64,000 nucleotides of DNA from Gaetbulibacter_A sp043876815 (GCF_043876815.1 NZ_JBAWKA010000002.1:744001-808000); one strand, 5' to 3'; positions 26,514-36,218 are shown, counted from the stretch's first letter. Translations and numbers: made by a program. The notes: generated from the sequence alone by a model not told the origin.

Positions 26514-28016
26514 ATGAAAAGAGGTATACCTTTTATGATCTATAATTCCGTTTTTATTCTGGTAATTCTTGGATTTCAGTCTGTTGCTTATTGTTCGACA
26601 CATAATTTTGAAGTCGAATTAGATTTTTCTTCCAAGAAGTATAATAATTTTAGAGAAAAACTTTTAAAACCAAATTCCAACGACATTAATTATACAATGG
26701 ACACTTTGAATTTTTTGAAAATTGATTCATTGGAGTACAAATATGATAGCCTTTCCGATACTTTAAGGATTAATAGTAGTAAAGAAAATTTGCTTGATTC
26801 ATCAACTTACATTGATAGACCGGAGGACTCTGGGAAAAATGAATTCCCCATATATTTTCGATCATGTTTAAAGGAGTTTTCTGCTATCACCGACGAAATG
26901 AAATTGGTAAATGGGAATAAAGGCTATGTTAATAATTTCAATTTTGGAAACTTTAGCACTGGCCCTAGTTGTATTGCCAAAGTTAAAGGAGACTGGAAGT
27001 CTGATATCTTTAATATCGTAGTGCTCGACCAGGAAAAAGAGGTAGAAAATTACTTTAAGATTGGATTCACTGGAGTAAAAAAAGAAAGTTTCACACCCAA
27101 GGAAACCAAATATGGCAACACTTATTTAAGTCAATGTACTAATCCTCAAGAAGCTAAGTTTTATTACGGAAAAATGGACAAGGGTTCTATTGAAAATGAG
27201 TTTTCAAAGGATAACCCCAAATGCCACTATGCTAATCTGGAAATTAACCAGAACGGACGAGACAAAAAATTGTTCGGATTTAATGAAGACGATAAGGGGG
27301 GAGAACAGGGGATAATCCTCCTTGAAGATGCCATGACTGGAAATTGGCAGGAAAACTGGTTTCTCGATGGGAAGGAGGCAACGCTATCCAATTCGAAGGA
27401 TGGTTTATTTTTTTCGGCAGGCACCGTGACCAAGAGTGATGACCCTATTCAATACCACGCTCATCATGCCGTACTTTGGACTAAGCAGGAATTTGAAGGT
27501 GATATCAAAATCTGTTACGAAATGACTCGAGTTGATGATAGCGACTATGGAACAACATTGCTTTATATCCAAGCTCAAGGAATAGGTTCGAGCCCCTATG
27601 TGAAGGACATTTCAGCTTGGAGTAAATTTCGTGAAATTCCTAGTATGGAGACCTACTTCACTTATATGAACCTTTTAAGTCTAAGTTTTCGTGAAAACAT
27701 GCGTTGCAAACGTTACCCTTGGAAGGATGAAAATCTTGAATGGTATCCTGGAAAAGGTTTGATTCAGCCAATGGTGGACTATGGAAAAATTCTTCCTGGA
27801 AAAACCTATTTAGTAGAAGTGGAAAAGCGAACCAATTCACTCAGGCTTCGTTTGTTTGAGAAGGAAAGTCAGAAACTTATGATCGACCAGTTATGGAACA
27901 CTGGTAATATTTTAATGGATAATGATCTCAAACGGATTGAAAAAGGACGTATCGGCCTTAGGCATATGTCGACCCGGCAGTTTATTTATAGAGATTTCAA
28001 GGTTGAGAGACTATGA
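26514..28016 (+). CDS. Exported DUF1961 (YesU-like) protein with unknown N-terminal region
   Basis: The 500-residue protein begins with a signal peptide (to about residue 28). The C-terminal half, from about residue 275, has DUF1961 hallmarks: TGNWQENWFLDGKEAT, then YHAHHAVLW, and a final HMSTRQFIYRDFKV strand. DUF1961 proteins have a concanavalin-like jelly-roll fold and occur in rhamnogalacturonan loci (YesU in Bacillus). Residues about 30-270 are Ser/Asp/Asn rich and I cannot place them. They contain several cysteines (GPSCIAK, LSQCTN, PKCHY). The start is 6 bp after the upstream gene, so it is co-transcribed. It may bind or process a uronate-containing glycan. Confidence 0.75.
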   Translation: MKRGIPFMIYNSVFILVILGFQSVAYCSTHNFEVELDFSSKKYNNFREKLLKPNSNDINYTMDTLNFLKIDSLEYKYDSLSDTLRINSSKENLLDSSTYIDRPEDSGKNEFPIYFRSCLKEFSAITDEMKLVNGNKGYVNNFNFGNFSTGPSCIAKVKGDWKSDIFNIVVLDQEKEVENYFKIGFTGVKKESFTPKETKYGNTYLSQCTNPQEAKFYYGKMDKGSIENEFSKDNPKCHYANLEINQNGRDKKLFGFNEDDKGGEQGIILLEDAMTGNWQENWFLDGKEATLSNSKDGLFFSAGTVTKSDDPIQYHAHHAVLWTKQEFEGDIKICYEMTRVDDSDYGTTLLYIQAQGIGSSPYVKDISAWSKFREIPSMETYFTYMNLLSLSFRENMRCKRYPWKDENLEWYPGKGLIQPMVDYGKILPGKTYLVEVEKRTNSLRLRLFEKESQKLMIDQLWNTGNILMDNDLKRIEKGRIGLRHMSTRQFIYRDFKVERL

Positions 28017-28073
28017 TTTACAAATGATTTCATCCAAGTTCCTGACTCGTTTAAAAATATAGGTTAATAAAAC

Positions 28074-31000
28074 CTATCTTTCAGGGCTCAATGTGAAACT
28101 AAATTTATAAGGTTTATCCGGATAATACATATAGGGCTCGTGTGGTAAAGCTCCCCAGCTATTATCACCGCCAACACCTTGCATTTTATAATCAATATGG
28201 AGTTCAACAAAATCTTTTTTAACGATATCTGCGGTTGTTCTTAATAGTTTTGTTGTTCCAGGATCAAAATCTTGAGTACTATAGTGCAAGGCATTAAATT
28301 CTATTACGCCATTATTGGCTTTTACTTTTAACCCTATACCAGAGTGATTTTTTAAAGTTAACCATCGCACATCAGTTTTATGTCCGTTTTCTTGTGGTCT
28401 GCTATACGCAAAATATTGGTCATCTACTTTCGATGTGTAAAGACCAACAAAAGCAGCTGTATTTCTATCGATATAATTTTCCCAAGGACCACGTCCATAA
28501 TAATTTAGATTATCAAATTCTTTTGGTAATTGAAGTTTTAAACCAATTCTCGGCATTCCTGGTAATTCACTTTTTTTAGCTTCAAAATTATAATTTACTT
28601 CAATCTCTCCATTTCCTCGTATAATGTAATTTAAAACTATTTCAGCATCAATTTGATTATTTTTATAAGAAGAAGTGACGGCTACTTCAGAACCTGAAAT
28701 CTTTTTAAATTCCATGCTCTGTAATATTGATTTATGAGCAGCTTCTTTCCAAACTAAAACAGGTGTTGGAAATTTTTTTGTAAAATCATTATCTGTTGGA
28801 GCTCTCCAAAAATCTAACACCATAGGTTGTTTAATTAATTCATTCCCATTGAAATTATAAGATATTAATGCCCCTGATTTTTCAGAGAAAGCAACAGTAA
28901 AGTCATTTCCAGAAACTCTGATTTCACTTGGGTTTGTCGATAATTGAACCAAAGAATTTAGATTCTTAGTGTTATTGGCAAACTTGTAATTGTTTAAACT
29001 GAATTGTTCTGAAGCTACAATATGGCCAAATGGAATTAAAGGATCATAGTCATATTGCATCGCATAAAAGTTTATAAAGTACTCAGAATTATTATCTATT
29101 GAAGGAAGTTCTAAAATAAATTCTTTTTTTGATTGCGGTAATATCTCGAGAGGTTTGAAAAGCCCTGATTTTGTCACTTTTCCATTCGATACTAATTCCC
29201 ATTTAACAATGTAATCATCAAGAGTTTTAAAGAAATAGTCATTCTCTACAATTATTTTTCCGCTTTTTTTATCAAAATTTTTGAATTTTATGTTTTGATA
29301 TACTTTTTTAATTTCAAATAATCCCGGATGAGGTTTTAAATCAGCATCAACAACACCGTTTAAGCAAAAATTCGCATCGTGATAAACACCTTCCGGTTCG
29401 AATAGACCTCCATACGCCCAATATCTTTTACCGTTATCATCATACTGTGCAATCCCTTGGTCCATCCAATCCCATATAAATCCACCTTGAATTTGGCGAT
29501 TAGAATAAACCAAATCCCAATATTCTTTAAAATTACCACTACTGTTGCCCATTGCATGTGAATATTCACACCAAATAAAAGGGCGTTCTGTATCTGTTCC
29601 TATCCAACTGTTTTTAAGATAACTTATTGTTGCATACATATTTCCAATAATATCTGTATGCTTTTCTTTAATATCGGTCTTTCTTTCTGCACGTTCATAA
29701 TGTACCGGACGACTACCATCAAACTTATGAATTGCTTTATATCCGGCTAAAAAGTTTAGCCCTGTTCCAGCTTCATTTCCCATACTCCAAACTATGATAG
29801 ACGGATGGTTTTTATCTCTTTCAACCATGTTTAACATACGTTCCAAATGTGCCTTTTTCCAATTAGGATTATTCCCTAATGTTTCATCCGGATTATAACC
29901 CAAACCATGGGATTCTATATTCGCTTCATCATACAAATAAAGTCCAAATTGGTCACAAAGTTTATACCAAAGAGGATCATTTGGATAGTGAGAAGTCCTC
30001 ACTGCATTAATATTAAATTTCTTCATCATCCTTATATCGGCTTTCATCAATTCTTCATTTACAACATGACCATTATAAGGCGTATGCTCATGCCGATTTA
30101 CGCCCTTTATTAGAATGGGTTTACCATTAACCAACAATTGACCGTTTTTTATTTCGGATGTTCTAAAACCTATATTGATTGCTGTAGCTTCTAAAAGTTT
30201 GCCTTCCTTATCATTTATGGATAAAGCTAGTTTATATAAATATGGAGTTTCCGCTGACCATTTCTTTACGTTAAGTATTGTAGTATTAAAAGAATACTGT
30301 GAGGTGCCTTTTTTTTGAGTAATATTAATCTGATTTTGTTTTATTGTTTCCCCGCTGGCATCTAATAAAAGGCAATTAAGAGTAAAGTTGTTGTTTTTAT
30401 TATCTAAATTTTTAACCTCTACTTCTAAGTGGAAGTGTCCGTCTTGATAGTTTTCATTTAAAGACGCTTTAGCAAAAAAATCTTTTATTTGAGTTTTTGG
30501 CCTTGCGTATAGCATAACATCTCTTTGAATTCCTGAAAAACGCCAAAAATCTTGATCCTCAAGATAGCTGCCGTCAGTAAATTGAAAAACTTGTACAGCT
30601 ACTTTATTTTCTCCCTCCTTTAAATACTTGGTGATATTAAATTCTGCTGGTAGTTTTGAATCTTGACTATACCCAACTTTTTCGCCATTTAACCATAAGT
30701 AAAATCCTGATTTAATTGAACCAAACTGAATATAGATATCCCGATCTTTCCATTTATCCGGTAGGTTAAAAAAAGTTACATAGGAGGCCACAGGGTTTTG
30801 TTCATCTTTAATATAAGGAGGATTACGGTCAAAAGGGTAGGTTTTATTTGTATAATGGTGATAGCCGTAACCATAAAATTCCCAATTACCCGGAACCGGT
30901 ATTTCATCCCATCCGCTAACATCATAACCTAATTTTTGAAATTCAAGATTTCTTTTTGAAGCATTGGTAGCATATTGAAACTTCCATTTACCGTTTAATG

Positions 31001-31184
31001 TTTGTATATAATCATCTTCCGAATAATTATCATTAAAAGCGTTTTCTATGGATGAATAGGGGTAAAAAGAGGCACGAGCTTCTTCTCTGTTAACTTTGAA
31101 AATATTAGGGTTCTCCCAATCATTTTGACTGAATATGCCATGTGAGATTAGAGTTATGAAAATGAATAAATTATGTTTTTTCAT
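28074..31184 (-). CDS. GH2 beta-galactosidase, LacZ type, exported
   Basis: The 1036 residues include an N-terminal signal peptide (cleavage near GIFSQ). The five LacZ-like domains are visible. The jelly roll has VPGNWEFYGYG and FQFTDGSYLEDQDFWR. The TIM barrel has GVNRHEHTPYNG, the acid/base Glu in IVWSMGNEAGTG and the nucleophile Glu in IWCEYSHAMGNSSG. The C-terminal beta-galactosidase small-chain domain has YYGRGPWENYIDR and HKTDVRWLTL. No truncation is seen. It is on the minus strand, downstream of GH105 in the same direction with a 224-bp gap, so the two may form an outward-reading arm of the PUL. Its family activity is release of beta-galactosyl residues in the periplasm. Confidence 0.95.
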   Translation of the reverse strand: MKKHNLFIFITLISHGIFSQNDWENPNIFKVNREEARASFYPYSSIENAFNDNYSEDDYIQTLNGKWKFQYATNASKRNLEFQKLGYDVSGWDEIPVPGNWEFYGYGYHHYTNKTYPFDRNPPYIKDEQNPVASYVTFFNLPDKWKDRDIYIQFGSIKSGFYLWLNGEKVGYSQDSKLPAEFNITKYLKEGENKVAVQVFQFTDGSYLEDQDFWRFSGIQRDVMLYARPKTQIKDFFAKASLNENYQDGHFHLEVEVKNLDNKNNNFTLNCLLLDASGETIKQNQINITQKKGTSQYSFNTTILNVKKWSAETPYLYKLALSINDKEGKLLEATAINIGFRTSEIKNGQLLVNGKPILIKGVNRHEHTPYNGHVVNEELMKADIRMMKKFNINAVRTSHYPNDPLWYKLCDQFGLYLYDEANIESHGLGYNPDETLGNNPNWKKAHLERMLNMVERDKNHPSIIVWSMGNEAGTGLNFLAGYKAIHKFDGSRPVHYERAERKTDIKEKHTDIIGNMYATISYLKNSWIGTDTERPFIWCEYSHAMGNSSGNFKEYWDLVYSNRQIQGGFIWDWMDQGIAQYDDNGKRYWAYGGLFEPEGVYHDANFCLNGVVDADLKPHPGLFEIKKVYQNIKFKNFDKKSGKIIVENDYFFKTLDDYIVKWELVSNGKVTKSGLFKPLEILPQSKKEFILELPSIDNNSEYFINFYAMQYDYDPLIPFGHIVASEQFSLNNYKFANNTKNLNSLVQLSTNPSEIRVSGNDFTVAFSEKSGALISYNFNGNELIKQPMVLDFWRAPTDNDFTKKFPTPVLVWKEAAHKSILQSMEFKKISGSEVAVTSSYKNNQIDAEIVLNYIIRGNGEIEVNYNFEAKKSELPGMPRIGLKLQLPKEFDNLNYYGRGPWENYIDRNTAAFVGLYTSKVDDQYFAYSRPQENGHKTDVRWLTLKNHSGIGLKVKANNGVIEFNALHYSTQDFDPGTTKLLRTTADIVKKDFVELHIDYKMQGVGGDNSWGALPHEPYMYYPDKPYKFSFTLSPER

Positions 31185-31219
31185 GATTAACTTTTTTGTG
31201 TAATTCCTAGCCCATATAA

Positions 31220-31372
31220 TTTCAATTGCTCATTACAGAAACCAAGGTTATTTCGGGCAAGATTTGGGAGATAGAAAACAGGCATAAATTAAGGCATCCA
31301 TATGCACTTATAGAATTTGAAAAAGCTCTTTTAAAAGAAAAACTCTCAAGGCTCAAATCTATTTCCAATTAA
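31220..31372 (+). pseudogene. Decayed ORF fragment between GH2 and GH105
   Basis: Fifty open codons without ATG start right after an in-frame TAA. They encode a well-formed helical tail (KIWEIENRHKLRHPYALIEF, then EKALLKEKLSRLK) and stop at 31370-31372. They lie antisense to both neighbouring genes. I do not recognise the parent family. The look is that of the 3' end of a lost gene. Confidence 0.35.
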
Positions 31373-31408
31373 GAATTTATTTATAATTCATCTCCTATGA
31401 AAAATAGA

Positions 31409-32515
31409 TTATTTGCCGCCAAAAAGCTTATAAACTTCAGAGCCGGCACTTAAAAGTGCACCTGTTCCATAAACTTCTGTTTTATCTGGCCAGGCATTTC
31501 CCGGAGCTCCCCCAATTGGTTGAACATATCCTAACATACCATCATCTGTTACATGGTTTGTAATAGCAGTCCAACCTTTACGAACTGACTCAATGTATAA
31601 ATCTTTATCTAAAATACCATTATTAATACCCCAGGCTAAACCATAAATAAAGAACGATGAGCCACTTGTTTCCGGAGTAGGATATTCTTCTTGACTCAAT
31701 AAACTCATGGCCCATAGACCTTCAGATTTTTGAATGTCGAGTAGCTTTTTTGCCATCTTTTTATAGATTTCTAAAAAATATTTATACTCGTCTGTGTTAG
31801 GCTTTAATTCATTCATTATGTTCGCAAGTCCTGCAAAAACCCATCCGTTTCCTCTAGACCAAAATATTTTAGTGCCATTGTCTAATTTGTTCATGTAGGA
31901 TTCATCTCTATAGTATAAGTGCTCTTTTTTATCGAAGAGAAATTCTGTTGAAGCTTTGTATTCAGTCATCAAAAAATGTAGATATTTATTATTTCCCGTG
32001 ATATTATATAATTTGGCCCATACAGGCGGAGCCATGAATAGTGCATCACACCAACTCCAGCGATCATGATCATATGGTGTTTCCCAATTTAAAACAGATT
32101 GTGAGGGATGCATTAAAATAAAATCAAGCTGTTTCTTGGTTGGAGCAATTATTTCTTCATCTTTATACTTCCTGTAAAGGTCTATATACATTTGACCCAC
32201 AGTTTGATCGTCTGCATGGTATATTCGTTTATGTAATTGCCATTCGTTTTCTGTTCCAATATTTTTAAGCCAATTGTAATACTTATCGTTATCGGCCATT
32301 TCCGCCCATTTTATCATCCCAACATATAATGCTCCGTTTGTCCAATTTAAAGGATGATGAGCTTGTGATCTGCTGTAAGTGTCCCGGAAATGAAAGATTT
32401 GCCAGTCAGCAACCTTTTCCATGATTTTAATTACTTCAGTTGGCTTTATTTCTTGGGAATAAGACGTGTATAATCCAATAAACAGTGAAAGAATTACTGT
32501 GATAACATTTTTCAT
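31409..32515 (-). CDS. GH105 unsaturated uronyl hydrolase
   Basis: This is an exported (alpha/alpha)6-barrel enzyme of 368 residues with a signal peptide to about SYSQ. GH105 enzymes hydrate the 4,5-unsaturated uronic acid left by polysaccharide lyases, releasing it from oligosaccharides. Family motifs are RSQAHHPLNWTNGALYVGM, then ADDQTVGQMYIDLY, the catalytic-Asp segment WSWCDALFMAPPVW, FWSRGNGWVFAGL and ETSGSSFFIYGLAWG. Its presence implies a lyase acting on a uronate-containing glycan such as ulvan or a rhamnogalacturonan. The upstream region contains the left arm of a 52-bp inverted repeat with a TACTTTTG box 88 bp before the ATG. Confidence 0.94.
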   Translation of the reverse strand: MKNVITVILSLFIGLYTSYSQEIKPTEVIKIMEKVADWQIFHFRDTYSRSQAHHPLNWTNGALYVGMIKWAEMADNDKYYNWLKNIGTENEWQLHKRIYHADDQTVGQMYIDLYRKYKDEEIIAPTKKQLDFILMHPSQSVLNWETPYDHDRWSWCDALFMAPPVWAKLYNITGNNKYLHFLMTEYKASTEFLFDKKEHLYYRDESYMNKLDNGTKIFWSRGNGWVFAGLANIMNELKPNTDEYKYFLEIYKKMAKKLLDIQKSEGLWAMSLLSQEEYPTPETSGSSFFIYGLAWGINNGILDKDLYIESVRKGWTAITNHVTDDGMLGYVQPIGGAPGNAWPDKTEVYGTGALLSAGSEVYKLFGGK

Positions 32516-32563
32516 ATTTAATTTAACTTAAAATTTAACAAAAGTGAAACGATTGCGTAAAAG

Positions 32564-32615
32564 TCCTAATATAAATTTAATTATTTGAGATTTTAGAGGG
32601 AACAAAAGTACATTT
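32564..32615 (-). repeat. Left arm of a perfect 52-bp inverted repeat
   Basis: This arm is identical to the reverse complement of 33451-33502 over all 52 bases. Reading outward (minus strand, towards GH105), it contains TACTTTTG at 32610-32603, a good TANNTTTG -7 box. No TTG at the right distance is present (a TTG with a 13-base spacer is too close). Confidence 0.9.
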
Positions 32616-33450
32616 AAGGTAGTCAAAAAGTATAACGGATTGAAATCCTTAGATTTTTGTTATTAGGTTAAATTTAAAAGCTGAAAGCTCTAATCTACCA
32701 AACCAAAGGTTAAGTTCGAAAAGAGAAAATTAAATTGATGTTTTCTTAAAGTTAAATGTCGAAGTCATCTTTTTAACTTTTAGGTGAAGGTTACAAAAGA
32801 ATATTTGCTATTTCGGTTATTGAAATTATCGGTTCTAAATTTGTTGAAAATATTCATTTAGGGAGAAAATGAAAATTCAAAATGAGATTAAAGACGGTCC
32901 TTTACGGCATGGTTCTAAAAAATGTTCTTTTTTCAAGAATTGCCGAAAATAGGAAGTCCGTTTAGCTTAATATCAAGCTATCCCATTATCTTAATAAGAA
33001 TAGTAATTAATAGTTCATGAAGATGAAAACTTGTATACTTTACTAGCATGAGCTTATTTTATTTGATTCTTTATTTCCTACTTCGTCAGTATTTAGTTCA
33101 ATGTTAATCATCAAATTAGAATTTCACAGAAAACTTGTAAGTAGAAATTTTACTATGGGTTAAAATACCAATGAACAGGACAGATACGAACAAGCTTCTT
33201 CAAAATTTTTTATTCATACATAGGTTATATTAATAAACCTTAAGTTGATAAATTGATAGTTCAATCAAAATTCGAAAATTAAAAATATATAGGTGGTTTG
33301 AAGAATAAAATCCATCCCTTAAAGTTCGTTTTATTCTAGAGAAATTAAGGAGTTTAGGTATCCATATCTTCTTTTCTTTCCATAAAGAAGTAATCTTATA
33401 TGTATAAAATAAGTGCTGATTATCAAGTTTTTATACTATTTAGATACTTA

Positions 33451-33502
33451 AAATGTACTTTTGTTCCCTCTAAAATCTCAAATAATTAAATTTATATTAG
33501 GA
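33451..33502 (+). repeat. Right arm of the perfect 52-bp inverted repeat
   Basis: This is the mirror copy of 32564-32615. Reading outward (plus strand, towards the DUF6250 gene), it places TACTTTTG at 33456-33463. Similarity continues imperfectly for a few bases on both sides of the 52-bp core. Confidence 0.9.
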
Positions 33503-33896
33503 TTTTTACAAAAGCACAAAATTTTACAAATCAAGGTCTCTGGTCACAACTAATATAATGATCATGTTTTTAAAAAAAATCTTTAATAAATTGAAAAAAA
33601 CTGTACAGTTCGCCTTAACGACTATCGAACCTCAACTTACATATGCGCCTATTTCATTTATCGCTATTAGAAATTACTCGTGTGGCTTAATCAACCACCA
33701 TGAGGATTATCTATGTTATAGAATAAATGTTTCAAGGTTATCCATAATGAAGGGAAACCAATAATTTGTTTTAGTTAGTTACAAAGAACCAAAGTGTTTA
33801 TAGTTATGTCATAAGTATGAATTTTCTAAAAGCCTTTGGTTTTTTCAATTTTGTCAAAATCAGTTCAATTATATCATTAAAAGGTATTAAGTATCT

Positions 33897-34631
33897 ATGT
33901 TAAATAACAAGTTTTTTTTGCTTACAGGAATTTTTGGTTTTCTTCTTTTTACGTGTTGTGAATGTAAAAACGATACCAAAGGTTTGAATAAAATCCTTTA
34001 TAAGATTAATTTCGATGACCTTGCTGATGCTAATTTATTTGAGGCTGAAACTGAGGTTAACGACCAAGAAGTAAGTATCAAAGATGAAGCACTTGATATT
34101 GATGCTATTAAAGGTGCTACGGTTTGGTTTAAGAAAAAGCTTGAAGCTCCTGTTAAGATTGAATATACCGCTGAGTTGATTGCCAAAGGAGGTAATAATG
34201 ATAGGGTAAGTGATCTGAATTGTTTTTTTATGGCTCTAGATCCTAAATGTCCATCTGATATTTTTTCTTGTCCGGATAGTTTAAGAACCGGTCGCTTTTC
34301 GGATTACCATAGGTTAAGAACCTATTATGTGGGTTATGGAGGTCATGATAATTCGACAATCAGGATGCGACGTTATAAAGGTTATACAAAAGAAAGACCG
34401 GTTTTACCGGAACATGATCTGGGTGAACCCCATGCGATCGAGGCCAATTTGCCAATTCATGTTGAGATCTCTGTTGTAGAAAATAAAATAATCTATGCAC
34501 ATGATGGTGATACCATTTTCACCATGGTGGATAAACTACCATATCATGAAGGTTGGTTTGCTTTTAGAACGGTTCGAAACCACATGAAAATATCACAATT
34601 TAAAGTCACCCAATTAAACACTGTTTTATAA
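33897..34631 (+). CDS. DUF6250-type exported lipoprotein
   Basis: The 244 residues begin with a signal peptide and lipobox-like FTCCEC (Cys about 21). The core reads as a concanavalin-like jelly roll: DLNCFFMALDP, then GRFSDYHRLRTYYVGYGGHD, MRRYKGYTKERPVLPEHDLG and a final WFAFRTVRNHMKISQFKV strand. These are the conserved segments of DUF6250 proteins, which are found in Bacteroidota PULs for uronate and rhamnose-containing glycans. The biochemical role is not established to my knowledge; a lyase or carbohydrate-binding function is plausible. It heads the plus-strand run DUF6250 / small ORF / DUF1080 / oxidoreductases. Confidence 0.78.
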   Translation: MLNNKFFLLTGIFGFLLFTCCECKNDTKGLNKILYKINFDDLADANLFEAETEVNDQEVSIKDEALDIDAIKGATVWFKKKLEAPVKIEYTAELIAKGGNNDRVSDLNCFFMALDPKCPSDIFSCPDSLRTGRFSDYHRLRTYYVGYGGHDNSTIRMRRYKGYTKERPVLPEHDLGEPHAIEANLPIHVEISVVENKIIYAHDGDTIFTMVDKLPYHEGWFAFRTVRNHMKISQFKVTQLNTVL

Positions 34632-34775
34632 ATGTTTAAAGGGAAAAATGTTTTTAAAGATTGTGTTCTTTTCGGCTTTGTGATTAATTTTTCTTGTTTA
34701 GATTCATCTGAATCAAAAGGAAAGATATCAGAGCGGATCCGAAAGGGTGATATTCCAATATTGCATACTGATTAA
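34632..34775 (+). CDS. 47-aa lipoprotein-like small ORF, possibly a truncated gene start
   Basis: The ATG directly abuts the DUF6250 stop codon (TAAATG). The peptide has a basic N-terminus, a hydrophobic stretch CVLFGFVINF and a lipobox-like FSC at Cys22, then a polar tail ending in GDIPILHTD. It could be a genuine small lipoprotein. It could also be the surviving N-terminus of a longer exported protein, since the tail reads like the beginning of a folded domain. It lies in the 178-bp gap before the double-DUF1080 gene. Confidence 0.4.
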   Translation: MFKGKNVFKDCVLFGFVINFSCLDSSESKGKISERIRKGDIPILHTD

Positions 34776-34809
34776 TAACAACCAATAAAATCGTAACCAA
34801 TAACAACTA

Positions 34810-36216
34810 ATGATTAATAAAAACATGAAATCTAAAAACCAAAAAGCAACACTCAGCCATATACTAATATATGCTGTTTTATTTATGAGTACCCTAAGCT
34901 TCGGTCAGAACTGGGAAACCCTTTTTAATGGTAAAAATCTGGATGGATGGAAGCCTATTGGAGGAACTGCTGATTTTGAAGTAACGGACGGTATGATTGT
35001 TGGATCCAGTAAAATGGATAAGTTAAACACTTTTCTGTGCACGGAAAAAAAATATTCAGATTTTATTTTTGAAGTTGATATATATCTTCCTAATATTTTG
35101 AACTCCGGTGTTCAATTCAGAAGTAATACCAGGCAAGAGAAAAATGGTACGCGTGTTTTTGGATACCAGTGTGAGGTAGACCCTTCGCCAAGAAAATGGA
35201 CAGGAGGTCTTTATGATGAAGGCCGACGTAAGTGGATGTATCCATTAGCCAGAAACCAAAAAGCGCAAGATGCTTTTAGATTGGGAACCTGGAATACTAT
35301 ACGCATTGAAGCTTTGGGGGATGAGATCAATACCTATGTAAACGGACAACTCGCCAGTAGAGTTGTGGATGATATGACCTCAAGTGGATTTATTGGTTTA
35401 CAGGTGCATCGCGTAGGATCTAAGGACGAAGTTGGTCGTCAAGTGATGTGGAGGAACATTCGAATTCTAACAGAGGATGTCGCAAAATATAGAACCACTC
35501 CGGACCCTAGAGTGGAACAAGTTAGTTATCTTAAGAATAAACTTACCGGCTGGGAAAAGAGTCATGGTTTTCGATTGCTTTGGGATGGAAAATCCTCGCA
35601 AGGATGGCGTGGAGCCAAGTTGGATGAATTTCCAGAATCCGGGTGGGAGATCAAAGATGGTGAATTAACTGTTTTAGACACCGGTGGTGGAGAAGCAACA
35701 GGTCCCGGAGATATCGTAACAACCAAAATGTACAGTGATTTTGAATTGGAACTTGAATTTAAAATCACAGAAGGTGCTAACAGTGGAATTAAATATTTTG
35801 TAGATCCAAGCCTAAATAAAGGAACGGGTTCAGCGATTGGCTGCGAATTTCAAATTTTGGATGACAAGAATCACCCGGACGCCAAATTAGGTGTTATGGG
35901 AAATAGAACCATCGGATCCTTGTACGATCTTATAACCGCCAAAAACCTATCTACGCCAGGCCGCTCGAAGAACTTTAAGGGTATTGGTAACTGGAATAAG
36001 GCTAGAATTGTTTCTAAGAATGGTAAAGTAGAACATTGGTTAAATAATGAAAAAGTGGTAGAATACGACCGTTATTCTCAAATGTTTGAAGCGGTTGTGA
36101 ACTACAGTAAGTATCAAAAATGGGAAAATTTCGGTCGTTGGCCGGAAGGTACTATTTTATTGCAGGATCACGGGAACAAAGTAAGCTACAGAAGTATTAA
36201 AATAAGAGAATTTTAA
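34810..36216 (+). CDS. Double-DUF1080 (3-keto-glycoside hydrolase/lyase-like) exported protein
   Basis: The 468 residues begin with a signal peptide (to about SFGQ; Met6 is an alternative start). Two DUF1080 jelly-roll domains follow in tandem. The first (about residues 36-225) begins WETLFNGKNLDGWKPIGG. The second (about 255-468) begins FRLLWDGKSSQGWRGAK and contains the typical FELELEFKITEGANSGIKYF and GNWNKARIVSKNGKVEHWLN. Some DUF1080 proteins have been shown to cleave 3-keto-glycosides made by Gfo/Idh/MocA dehydrogenases. The next gene, 2 bp downstream, is such an oxidoreductase, so the pair probably acts together in the periplasm. Confidence 0.88.
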   Translation: MINKNMKSKNQKATLSHILIYAVLFMSTLSFGQNWETLFNGKNLDGWKPIGGTADFEVTDGMIVGSSKMDKLNTFLCTEKKYSDFIFEVDIYLPNILNSGVQFRSNTRQEKNGTRVFGYQCEVDPSPRKWTGGLYDEGRRKWMYPLARNQKAQDAFRLGTWNTIRIEALGDEINTYVNGQLASRVVDDMTSSGFIGLQVHRVGSKDEVGRQVMWRNIRILTEDVAKYRTTPDPRVEQVSYLKNKLTGWEKSHGFRLLWDGKSSQGWRGAKLDEFPESGWEIKDGELTVLDTGGGEATGPGDIVTTKMYSDFELELEFKITEGANSGIKYFVDPSLNKGTGSAIGCEFQILDDKNHPDAKLGVMGNRTIGSLYDLITAKNLSTPGRSKNFKGIGNWNKARIVSKNGKVEHWLNNEKVVEYDRYSQMFEAVVNYSKYQKWENFGRWPEGTILLQDHGNKVSYRSIKIREF

Positions 36217-36218
36217 GG

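Larger units (their letters stand above)
32516..33896. other. Long gene-poor gap bounded by an inverted repeat
   Basis: Nearly 1.4 kb between the GH105 start codon and the DUF6250 gene has no convincing coding region. A 68-codon frame at 33558-33764 has no recognisable content. Inverted repeat arms at 32564-32615 and 33451-33502 enclose 835 bases of stop-rich AT DNA. No tRNA, CRISPR or transposase signature was found. It may be a dead mobile element or the debris of a lost gene. Confidence 0.6.

Noticed and set aside
33558..33764. 68-codon frame in the gap before the DUF6250 gene
   Set aside because: No ribosome-binding site, domain or signal peptide, and a composition like translated AT-rich DNA. 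It lies in sequence that looks non-coding.
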